Shown here piece after piece: positions 1-6,431 of a stretch of DNA of 12,900 bases (the stretch's first letter is position 1; each line of letters starts with the position of its first letter). This DNA comes from Candidatus Cloacimonadota bacterium. Its GTDB lineage: Bacteria; Cloacimonadota; Cloacimonadia; Cloacimonadales; TCS61. Location: the NCBI GenBank assembly GCA_030668345.1, contig DAOUUD010000032.1, forward strand, positions 1 to 12,900. The letters run 5' to 3'. The notes beneath the pieces are model-generated. The model was not told where the DNA came from. It worked only from the letters and a program-made list of their open reading frames with translations, and did not search any database. The translations under genes and the position numbers were made by a program.

Positions 1-1080
1 TTCCTTAAATATCATAACGGGTATAATTTCTTCTACATCTTTACCTGGCAGATAATCAAAGAGTTGACTGGTTTCTTCTCCTGTTTTCTGGAAAATAGCA
101 GCAACAGGAATATCTACTGGACATACATCTGTACACATCCCACAGCCTACACAGGAGAAACTCATATGTGTTAATCGTCCAATCTGAAAAAATATTGTGT
201 CCGGAGGAAGCCGTAATCCACCTTTCTTATGAAGTTCTTTTTCATAATCAGATTGACTGTAATCATAAGTGGCAGATTCAAAATCACAAAGAATGCAATA
301 GCAGATTGGACAAACCCTACTGCACACGTGGCATCCGATACATTTCCCGAAAACTTCTACCATCCCTTCTAACCCTAAGTTTTCAATATGAATCTCATCA
401 AAAAGTTTTTTCTTTTCAGCTTGTCTTTTTTCCAGAAGAGATGATATCTCTGATGATCCAAAGTCTTCTTCTGAAATTTCTCCATCAAACCCTTTAACAA
501 TCTGACTTGCTTTATCAGTATTTAGAAATATCCTGCACTCTTTATCCAGCTTTTTCTCTCCAATTAAAGAAACTGTAATATCTGCATTATATGGCGTGAA
601 GTATTCACAAGCTTTGCAGGTTGGTCTTATATCAGCAGAAATATTAGCATTTTTCACAGTATCCCAATAATTAGAAATGTATTTGTCAAAATCTTTCTGT
701 TCGACTGATTTAATTGGTAAAACTCCTCCGCAACTTGATGAGATAAACAGGAAATTTTCCAAACTTCCCTGTTCTCGTTTTACAAGTTCCACGAATGCTC
801 TTAACTCACAAGGTCTCACTACTGCGGCTATCGGTTTATTAACTGGTTTCTTTTGAGTAAAATAAGATAAAATCTTCCCGGCATTTGCAGGCATTAATGG
901 ATAAAAAGGCACAGCATCATTCAATCCGGATACATCGGTTATCAAAGCATAATCCACGTTATTCTGATTTATCTTCCTTAATGTAAATACTCCATGAATT
1001 TTTTTACTTTCAAGAAGGAATTTCAGGAGATCGATGATACCTTTTTCTACACTTTTATTTATCTTCAATACTTTATCCAT
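1..1080 (-). CDS. FrhB/FdhB-like iron-sulfur flavoprotein (copy 2; 3' end outside window)
   Basis: Paralog of the preceding gene, open to the left edge with 360 residues visible and no stop reached; by length comparison it is nearly complete. The order of motifs is the same: VRPCELRA (88-95), ISSSCGGV (Cys 117), CKAC (155, 158), CIGCHVCSRVCPICYCILC (Cys 247, 250, 253, 257, 260, 262, 265) and SCVGCGMCTDVCPVDIP (Cys 310, 313, 316, 320). The cysteine equivalent to Cys 179 of copy 1 is missing (FTPYNAD). ATG 1078-1080 lies 4 bases after the stop of copy 1, with AGGAG at 1088-1092 directly before that stop. Probably a second redox-partner subunit for the same HdrA set, or for a different electron carrier; the carrier cannot be told from the sequence. 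Confidence 0.85.
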   Translation of the reverse strand, partial: MDKVLKINKSVEKGIIDLLKFLLESKKIHGVFTLRKINQNNVDYALITDVSGLNDAVPFYPLMPANAGKILSYFTQKKPVNKPIAAVVRPCELRAFVELVKREQGSLENFLFISSSCGGVLPIKSVEQKDFDKYISNYWDTVKNANISADIRPTCKACEYFTPYNADITVSLIGEKKLDKECRIFLNTDKASQIVKGFDGEISEEDFGSSEISSLLEKRQAEKKKLFDEIHIENLGLEGMVEVFGKCIGCHVCSRVCPICYCILCDFESATYDYSQSDYEKELHKKGGLRLPPDTIFFQIGRLTHMSFSCVGCGMCTDVCPVDIPVAAIFQKTGEETSQLFDYLPGKDVEEIIPVMIFKE

Positions 1081-1084
1081 TTTT

Positions 1085-2254
1085 CTACTCCTGACCAACA
1101 GAGTCGTTCACTAATTTTTTTATTTCTTGAAGTTCCTCTTCTTTATACTCTTTTAACGGCAGAGGTTCTCCAGCATTTCTCCCCGGTTGATACTCGAAAG
1201 CTTTTTGTGTTTGATCTGCCACATAACTAAATATCTGTGCCACAGGTATTGATGCAGGACAAACATCCTCACACATTCCACAGGAAACACAAGATAGACT
1301 CATATGTGACATTCTGCCCGACTGGAATAGAATAATATCAGTAGGAAATCGCAGACCTCCGCGCTTTTCAGCTCTTAAAAGGTAATTATCGGAAGCAAAT
1401 TTTGAAACCTCAGAATCAAAATAACACTGACGACAATAACAGATGGGGCATACGCTCATACAGTTATGACAACCGATGCATTTAGCAAAAGTTTGTACTA
1501 AATTATCAAGTCCTTCCACCATTGGTTGAATGTTACGATAAGTTTCTTCTTTTATCTTTTCTTTTTCCTTTTTGATTTCATCTACCTTTTTCTTCCAATT
1601 AGACAGATCATTTTTGAAAGCAATTCCCATCTCATTTAAAACACCTTCTCCTTTGATGCTGTTTGGAATAAGCAGAAGATTATCTTTTTCTGTTCCTAAT
1701 ATACCAAAATGTAAGTCACAATTAGGAAGGCTGAAATTGTCGCACATCTTACAAACCGGCTTGATCGATTTTTCATTCCATTTATTTTCAGTGAAAAAAG
1801 ATTCAAATACTCCTTCTCCCTTTTTTGGATTTTGAACGTAATCCGCTAAAGGTAGTGCACCGGGACAGTCAAAACTGAAAAGGAATACATTCTCAAGATG
1901 GATCTGTTCAAGTTTGGCAAGTTCAATAGCAGCTCTTATTTCACAAGGTCTCATAATAGCAGCGATCTTTAAATTCCCTTTTCCTTTCCTGGTAAGACTG
2001 GATAAAGCATTTGCTCCCTGAACCGGCATAACTGGCGCTATTGGTGCAGCATCTTTAAAGAGTGACACATTTTCAATTAGGATCCAGGTATAAGAATCAC
2101 CTGCGGGAACTTTTACAGGAATAAGTAATGCATCAAAGATCTTCTTCTCTAATGCTTCTTTGAAAAAACTGAGAATTGTTTCCCTGATACTATTTTTTAT
2201 AGAAATCATTGCTCCTTTCTTTGGGCTGTATGATTCGTTTTCCGCTGTATTCAT
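1085..2254 (-). CDS. FrhB/FdhB-like iron-sulfur flavoprotein with HdrC-like C-terminus (copy 1)
   Basis: A 389-residue member of the coenzyme F420 hydrogenase/dehydrogenase beta-subunit family. FrhB binds FAD and transfers electrons between Fe-S clusters and F420; bacterial relatives may serve NAD(P) or other partners. Visible features are MRPCEIRA (101-108), FDCPGA (128-133), CKMC (168, 171) with Cys 179, a seven-cysteine stretch CIGCHNC-CPICYCRQC (Cys 259-277), and a second cluster motif SCVSCGMCEDVCPASIP (Cys 322, 325, 328, 332) that resembles the second motif of HdrC. A lysine/glutamate-rich, probably helical linker spans about 215-240. The start at 2254 has AGAGGA close by. An alternative ATG at 2207-2209 (Met 16) also follows an AAAGGAG, though very tightly. 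The gene follows the HdrA-like gene by 13 bases, so it is a likely electron partner for it. Confidence 0.85.
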   Translation of the reverse strand: MNTAENESYSPKKGAMISIKNSIRETILSFFKEALEKKIFDALLIPVKVPAGDSYTWILIENVSLFKDAAPIAPVMPVQGANALSSLTRKGKGNLKIAAIMRPCEIRAAIELAKLEQIHLENVFLFSFDCPGALPLADYVQNPKKGEGVFESFFTENKWNEKSIKPVCKMCDNFSLPNCDLHFGILGTEKDNLLLIPNSIKGEGVLNEMGIAFKNDLSNWKKKVDEIKKEKEKIKEETYRNIQPMVEGLDNLVQTFAKCIGCHNCMSVCPICYCRQCYFDSEVSKFASDNYLLRAEKRGGLRFPTDIILFQSGRMSHMSLSCVSCGMCEDVCPASIPVAQIFSYVADQTQKAFEYQPGRNAGEPLPLKEYKEEELQEIKKLVNDSVGQE

Positions 2255-2267
2255 ATTTCCTCTTTTT

Positions 2268-3968
2268 CTATCTTATTGCTTCCAGAACTTCCTGATATAT
2301 TTGAAGAGAAGTAAAATGCTTGGCATGAGCTGCTCCGGAGGGACAACTTGCAACACAATTACCACATCCTCTACAAATTGCTTCATTAACTACGGAGATA
2401 TTTCTATCCTCGTCAAAATAAATAGCTCCATAGGAACATACAGAAAGGCAGGTCTGACAACCAGTGCAGAATGCATCCGATATTTCTGAAATTATAACTT
2501 CCGGAACTAATTTCACTCCAGGTATAAGTTGTGTAAGTATCTTCCCACCAACAGCTTGAGCATCCATCATAGAATCTGGAATATTTTTCGGATTCTGTGC
2601 CGAACCAACGATAAAAACACCATCTATCGAAGTGGCAATAGGATTTAGCTTCTGATGAGCTTCCTGGAAGAAACCTGTTTCATCTAATGAAATATTAAGG
2701 AGTTCCGCTATATCTTTTGAGCCAACAGCAGGTTCAATTGCCGGTGCAAGTATGATCATCTCAGCAGAAATTTTTTCCTTTTTCCCATCCATTTTTGTAT
2801 ATTCAATAAATTTATCTTTATCTTTCTGCTTCACAGCAATATCTTTAAAGCAAATAAAATCGACTCCCTTATTTTTTGTATCAACATAGAATTCCTGGTC
2901 TGCCTTATTTGGCAAACACAGATCTTGATAGAATTCTGTGATTTTTATGGCAGGTGTTTTTTCTTTCAAGTATTGAGCAATTTTGAACATATAATTACAA
3001 CATACTCGCGAACAATATCCCTTTTCCTCTCTACCAACACAGTGAATAAGAGCTGCAGATTTTGGAGGTTTACCGGATTTTAGAAGGATCTTTCCTGTTT
3101 TAGAATTGCTTTCTTCAATTTCCATGGAAGTATAAATATCTTCAATCTTTCCATATCCATAGCGAGGGATTTTTTCCGGATTAAATAAATTGAAACCGGT
3201 TGCAACAACTATTGCTCCCACTTTAAATTCTTTTTTCTGCTCTTCATCTTGAATGTTCTTCAAAGTGATCTCAAAATTACCAAAAAAGCCAATAGCTTTC
3301 TCTACTTCTGTTTCAGTAAAAACTTTAATGTTTTCATTTTCTTGAACTGTTTTTATTTTTTCCTGAATGATATCAAGATTGGTTCCCTGATGAGGAAGTA
3401 TTTTTTCAAACCTGGTTACATTGCCACCAATTGAGGAGGTTTTTTCTACTAAATATACTTTCCTTTTCTCACCGGCAAGAGACAGACTGGCTTCTATACC
3501 AGCAATACCTGCACCTATCACAAGCACATCAGGAATACTATCCAATTCTTTTTCTGTAAGTGGAGACTGATAAGTTACCCTGCTTATGCCCGCCCGGATA
3601 TACTGAATTGCTTTTTCTGTGGCTTCATCCTTATCGGGAATGATCCAGGCACAATGCTCACGGATATTTACAAGCTTGTATAAATATGGATTAAGATCTG
3701 TTCTCTTACATACATTCATAAATGTAATATCGTGATCCCGGGGGGAGCAGGCTGCAATTACCAGATGTGTTAATTCATTTTCTATAATCTCACCAGCAAG
3801 AAAATCCTGACCTTCCTTTGAACAAAGAAGCTTGTGTTTCTTGGCAATTATAATCTTCTCAGGCGGTTCGTTAAGGTCAGAAATTTCTGTTAATATCCTT
3901 TTAATATCAACTTTATCGGCAATATTAGGACCGCATTCACAAACGTAAACTCCAATTCTATCACTCAT
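2268..3968 (-). CDS. HdrA-like flavoprotein lacking the inserted ferredoxin and the CxxC motif
   Basis: HdrA-family protein of 566 residues. It keeps the N-terminal HdrA domain (CECG at 10-13, AACSP near 72-76, NIREHCAW near 101-108), the FAD loop GAGIAG (152-157), the HdrA signature cysteines 310, 319, 323, 324, and a C-terminal 2x[4Fe-4S] ferredoxin (CTGCQTCLSVC and CRGCGNCVASC). It lacks the inserted ferredoxin seen in both other HdrA proteins here, and the LDCSQC position reads ILPHQGTNLDI (about 190-200), without cysteine. The start follows AAGGTGAT at good spacing. FrhB-like genes follow 13 bases downstream. It probably pairs with the short HdrA-like protein, since each carries the domains the other lacks. 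QmoB-like proteins are related, but this one has no fused MvhD domain. Confidence 0.9.
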   Translation of the reverse strand: MSDRIGVYVCECGPNIADKVDIKRILTEISDLNEPPEKIIIAKKHKLLCSKEGQDFLAGEIIENELTHLVIAACSPRDHDITFMNVCKRTDLNPYLYKLVNIREHCAWIIPDKDEATEKAIQYIRAGISRVTYQSPLTEKELDSIPDVLVIGAGIAGIEASLSLAGEKRKVYLVEKTSSIGGNVTRFEKILPHQGTNLDIIQEKIKTVQENENIKVFTETEVEKAIGFFGNFEITLKNIQDEEQKKEFKVGAIVVATGFNLFNPEKIPRYGYGKIEDIYTSMEIEESNSKTGKILLKSGKPPKSAALIHCVGREEKGYCSRVCCNYMFKIAQYLKEKTPAIKITEFYQDLCLPNKADQEFYVDTKNKGVDFICFKDIAVKQKDKDKFIEYTKMDGKKEKISAEMIILAPAIEPAVGSKDIAELLNISLDETGFFQEAHQKLNPIATSIDGVFIVGSAQNPKNIPDSMMDAQAVGGKILTQLIPGVKLVPEVIISEISDAFCTGCQTCLSVCSYGAIYFDEDRNISVVNEAICRGCGNCVASCPSGAAHAKHFTSLQIYQEVLEAIR

Positions 3969-4026
3969 TTTATCACCTTTATTTTCACATTTAAGAATTC
4001 CAATTCATTTTATTGTAGGCGTTCAT

Positions 4027-4094
4027 AGGTTCACCGTTCAGAGTTACCTTTTTTCTTTAACCTTCACTAACCTTGAACCTTGAACCTTGAACCT
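4027..4094. repeat. Heptanucleotide tandem repeat with an inverted copy
   Basis: In the 150-base gap between the two HdrA-like genes, the unit CCTTGAA occurs three times in perfect tandem (4071-4091), followed by CCT. On the coding strand this reads as AAGGTTCAAGG-type repeats. Decayed copies flank it (AACCTTCACT before, GGAACCTCTCAACC after). A 14-base inverted copy at 4027-4040 matches 12 of 14 bases of the complement of 4081-4094, so the array could fold into an imperfect hairpin with a loop of about 40 bases. Low-complexity arrays of this kind scatter in intergenic regions of some bacterial genomes. No gene or clear regulatory site is seen in the rest of the gap. Confidence 0.7.
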
Positions 4095-4118
4095 CAAAAC
4101 CCGGAACCTCTCAACCCT

Positions 4119-5399
4119 TTATTGAAAATAAGACATCACTTTGCCCACAGCTGCTTCTGCTTGAGTTATCGAACCCTGAATATCTTTAGGTCCTTCAGCA
4201 CAACCGGCAAGAAAAATCCCGGGTTTGGAAGTGTCTACTGAACCAAGTTGAATACTTTGATTCATAAAGAAACCCTTTGTATCCTGTTCAATTCCGAGTA
4301 ATTTAGAAAGAGAAGCAGTATCTTTTCCCTGTATCATTGCCAGAGAAAGAATCACCATATCTGCGGATAGTTTCTCTTTTTCATTTTTCCCATTAAAATA
4401 TTCTATTAATAAACTTTTATCATTTCCTTCAACTTTGATCTTATCAACAGGAGAATATATAAAATTAACACCTTCTTCTTTAACATCCCGGTGGAATTTC
4501 TGATAGTGTTTGCCCGGCATACACCAGTCAGAATGAAAATTATAGATTTTCGCATCGGGTAATTTATGTTTTAGATAGTGAGCTAACTTAAGCGAATACA
4601 TACAACATACACTTGAACAATAACCCTGCTGCTCGCGCCCAACACATTGAATGATTGCTATTGATTTGGGAGGTGCGTCCCCTTTTCGCAGAGTTATCTC
4701 ACCTTCGGTTGGTCCATTAGAAGCATATAATCTTTCAGCTTCCATTGCTGTATATACATTTGGATGTTTTCCATATCCATATTGAGGAAATCCTGCAGGG
4801 TCAATAATATCAAATCCGGAAGCTACGATGATTGCTCCAACTTTTATTTCGATTTTTTCATCTTTATCGGAAAGGTTTATTGCTCCAAATGCACAAGCTT
4901 CAACACAGGCATTACAGGTTTTCTTGCCATTGAGTTGCAGGCAATGTTCAGGATCGATTGCTGGTACATTTGGCAGGGAACCCGGACAAGGTACATAGAT
5001 AGCTTTTTTCTCAGAAAGATTCTGTTCAAATTCATTTTTCAAACTAACAGGACAGGGTTCATAACACATTCCACAACCAATGCAATCTACAAGACTTACA
5101 TATCTTGCTTTTTTATTAATGGTAACTGTGAAATCTCCTATTTCCCCCTGAACTTTTTCTATGGTGCTAAGCGTTAGAAGTTCAATATTTTCACTTTGCA
5201 GGACTTCCTGTTGTTTGGGTGCTATCATACAGGTAGAGCATTCCAAATTGGAAAAGACGTCTTCATATTTGATAACATTCCCACCAATCAAAGATGCTTT
5301 CTCCACCAAATACACTTTTTTGCCTGTATCTGCAAGTAATAAGCTGGCTTCAATTCCTGCCACTCCAGCACCGATTATCAATATATCAGAATTATTCAT
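4119..5399 (-). CDS. Short HdrA-like flavoprotein (QmoA-like architecture) with inserted ferredoxin
   Basis: HdrA-family FAD protein of about 426 residues, starting directly at the Rossmann loop IGAGVAG. It retains LECSTC (Cys 54, 57), the inserted two-cluster ferredoxin region (Cys 106, 109, 112, 116 and 153, 162, 165, 169) and the HdrA signature cysteines 252, 261, 265, 266. The loop inside the signature is four residues shorter than in the full-length HdrA. It lacks both the N-terminal HdrA domain and the C-terminal ferredoxins. This size and layout resemble QmoA of the Qmo complex, but there is no qmoC and no sulfate-reduction gene here. I prefer ATG 5397-5399, directly after AGAAGGAATA. 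An ATG at 5423 would give an ATGA overlap with mvhD but has no visible ribosome site. Confidence 0.88.
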   Translation of the reverse strand: MNNSDILIIGAGVAGIEASLLLADTGKKVYLVEKASLIGGNVIKYEDVFSNLECSTCMIAPKQQEVLQSENIELLTLSTIEKVQGEIGDFTVTINKKARYVSLVDCIGCGMCYEPCPVSLKNEFEQNLSEKKAIYVPCPGSLPNVPAIDPEHCLQLNGKKTCNACVEACAFGAINLSDKDEKIEIKVGAIIVASGFDIIDPAGFPQYGYGKHPNVYTAMEAERLYASNGPTEGEITLRKGDAPPKSIAIIQCVGREQQGYCSSVCCMYSLKLAHYLKHKLPDAKIYNFHSDWCMPGKHYQKFHRDVKEEGVNFIYSPVDKIKVEGNDKSLLIEYFNGKNEKEKLSADMVILSLAMIQGKDTASLSKLLGIEQDTKGFFMNQSIQLGSVDTSKPGIFLAGCAEGPKDIQGSITQAEAAVGKVMSYFQ

Positions 5400-5402
5400 T
5401 AT

Positions 5403-5409
5403 TCCTTCT
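5403..5409 (-). promoter_or_regulatory. Shine-Dalgarno site deciding the start of the short HdrA-like gene
   Basis: The minus strand reads AGAAGGA followed by ATA and ATG (5397-5399). No comparable site precedes the alternative ATG at 5421-5423. The spacing is a little short, so the upstream start, coupled to the mvhD stop, stays possible. Confidence 0.55.
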
Positions 5410-5419
5410 TTACTTAAAA

Positions 5420-5845
5420 TCATAGATAAGGGTTAGTTTGTATGGGATTAGGACCCAACTTTTTTATTTTTTCAGTAAACTGGTTAACCACTTCAGCATA
5501 TCTTTTTCCTTCTGAAGCAGATACCCAGGATAGTTGTAATCTTTCCGGTTCTATTTTTAAGGTTTTAATTACTTTTTTCAGTAGGGCGAATCTTCTGCGA
5601 GCATAATAATTTCCTTTTTCATAATGACAATCACCCGGATGACACCCTGCGATCAGTATTCCGTCTGCACCCAACAATAAAGTTGTTAAAACTAAATTCG
5701 GGTCAATTCTACTGGAACACATCACCCTGATAACTGTAAGAGAAGGTAATATTTCCAATTTAGCCGAACCAGCCAGATCAGCTCCGGCATAAGAACACCA
5801 GTTACAAAGAAAACCTACTATTTTAGGAGTAAACTGTTCTTTCAT
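5420..5845 (-). CDS. mvhD: MvhD-type hydrogenase iron-sulfur subunit (copy 2)
   Basis: A 141-residue second member of the MvhD/FlpD family, with all expected cysteines: CNWC (14, 17) followed by AGADLAG, VMCSSRIDP (Cys 43) and CHPGDCHY (Cys 68, 73), then RRRFALLKKV and SWVSASEG. By eye it is roughly half identical to copy 1, so the pair is an old duplication or two separate recruitments, not a recent copy. A clear GAGGAA precedes the start. The stop TGA overlaps an in-frame upstream ATG of the next gene as ATGA, and it adjoins the HdrA-like gene, so this copy probably serves the second HdrA set while copy 1 serves the full-length HdrA. Confidence 0.92.
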   Translation of the reverse strand: MKEQFTPKIVGFLCNWCSYAGADLAGSAKLEILPSLTVIRVMCSSRIDPNLVLTTLLLGADGILIAGCHPGDCHYEKGNYYARRRFALLKKVIKTLKIEPERLQLSWVSASEGKRYAEVVNQFTEKIKKLGPNPIQTNPYL

Positions 5846-5883
5846 TATTCCTCACACAATTATTAAAATCATTCAGAGCAAGA

Positions 5884-5975
5884 CTTGACTCGCAGCGAAG
5901 CGTGAGTCGAGAATTGCGTCCATTTATTTTCAGTTTGTTCTCAACTCGCACTCCCTGCGGTCGTTGCAAGTCAAG
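5884..5975. repeat. Palindromic intergenic repeat element between the two mvhD genes
   Basis: An imperfect inverted repeat of about 92 bases fills much of the 147-base gap between the mvhD copies. The outer arms are CTTGACTCGC (5884-5893) and GCAAGTCAAG (5966-5975), matching 9 of 10 when inverted. The inner arms at 5904-5913 and 5937-5946 also match 9 of 10. The left half folds on itself: 5884-5896 pairs with 5900-5911 around a GAA loop, with two G-T pairs and one bulged A. The region is visibly more GC-rich than its surroundings. There is no transposase. It looks like a REP/BIME- or MITE-like element. A terminator role is less likely because no run of T follows on the transcribed strand. Confidence 0.65.
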
Positions 5976-5992
5976 CCCAATCCTTACAGTAT

Positions 5993-6415
5993 CTATAAGA
6001 AAACATTCCATTTAGATGGATTTTCCCCATAACTTTTTATCTTCTCAGTATATTCATTGCTTACCTTAGCAAATTTGGTGCCTTCGGATGCTGAAATCCA
6101 CGATAATTTTAATCTTTTGGAATCTAATCCGAGAGTATCAAAAACTTTTGTTAACATAGCAAATCTTCTTCGTGTATGATAATTCCCCTCGTGATAATGG
6201 CAATCTCCCGGATGACAACCACCGATAAAAACACCATCAGCACCATTCAAAAAAGCCTTAACAACAAACATAGGATCTATCCTGCTGGAACACATAACTC
6301 TTATAGGTAAGATGGATGCAGGATATTTGAGTCTGCTTGTGCCTGCTAGATCTGCGCCTGCAGAGGTACACCATTTACACAGAAAACATACGATCTTTGG
6401 TTTATACTCTTTCAT
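5993..6415 (-). CDS. mvhD: MvhD-type hydrogenase iron-sulfur subunit (copy 1)
   Basis: A 140-residue MvhD/FlpD-family protein. In methanogens MvhD carries a [2Fe-2S] cluster and passes electrons from hydrogenase or formate dehydrogenase to HdrA. The diagnostic cysteines are present: CKWC (13, 16) followed by AGADLAG, VMCSSRIDP (Cys 42) and CHPGDCHY (Cys 67, 72). The conserved SWISASEG occurs near the C-terminus. One extra cysteine (Cys 10) is absent from copy 2. The gene starts 16 bases after the hdrA stop, with a purine-rich AGGGAAAG before the ATG, so it is the likely partner of the full-length HdrA. There is no hydrogenase gene in the window, so its electron source is presumably another subunit here. 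Confidence 0.93.
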   Translation of the reverse strand: MKEYKPKIVCFLCKWCTSAGADLAGTSRLKYPASILPIRVMCSSRIDPMFVVKAFLNGADGVFIGGCHPGDCHYHEGNYHTRRRFAMLTKVFDTLGLDSKRLKLSWISASEGTKFAKVSNEYTEKIKSYGENPSKWNVFL

Positions 6416-6431
6416 CTTTCCCTTCCCTTAT

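Noticed and set aside
4012..4017. TACAAT on the minus strand as a -10 box for an internal promoter ahead of the 566-residue HdrA-like gene
   Set aside because: Only the hexamer fits. The sequence 17 bases upstream (TGAACG) is a poor -35, and the sigma-factor preference of the organism is unknown.
4071..4094. The heptamer array as a CRISPR or iteron-like origin
   Set aside because: Units are only 7 bases and contiguous, without spacers; there are no cas or replication genes nearby.
4119..5399. A Qmo (quinone-interacting oxidoreductase) operon
   Set aside because: The HdrA-like pair resembles QmoA/QmoB in layout, but there is no membrane subunit QmoC, no MvhD fusion on the second protein and no aprAB gene in the window.
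4119..5423. The short HdrA-like gene as a truncated or frameshifted fragment of a longer HdrA
   Set aside because: It begins with a good ribosome site right at the FAD domain and ends with an ordinary C-terminus. The flanking sequence in other frames shows no remnant of an N-terminal HdrA or C-terminal ferredoxin domain.
5887..5908. The left hairpin of the palindromic element as an intrinsic terminator
   Set aside because: No T-run follows the stem on the transcribed strand, and downstream genes belong to the same functional set, so a full stop here is unlikely.
5823..6011. A 62-codon minus-strand frame across the gap between the mvhD genes
   Set aside because: It runs through the palindromic repeat and overlaps the ends of both mvhD genes. 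It has no recognisable protein motif, and its start has no convincing ribosome site.
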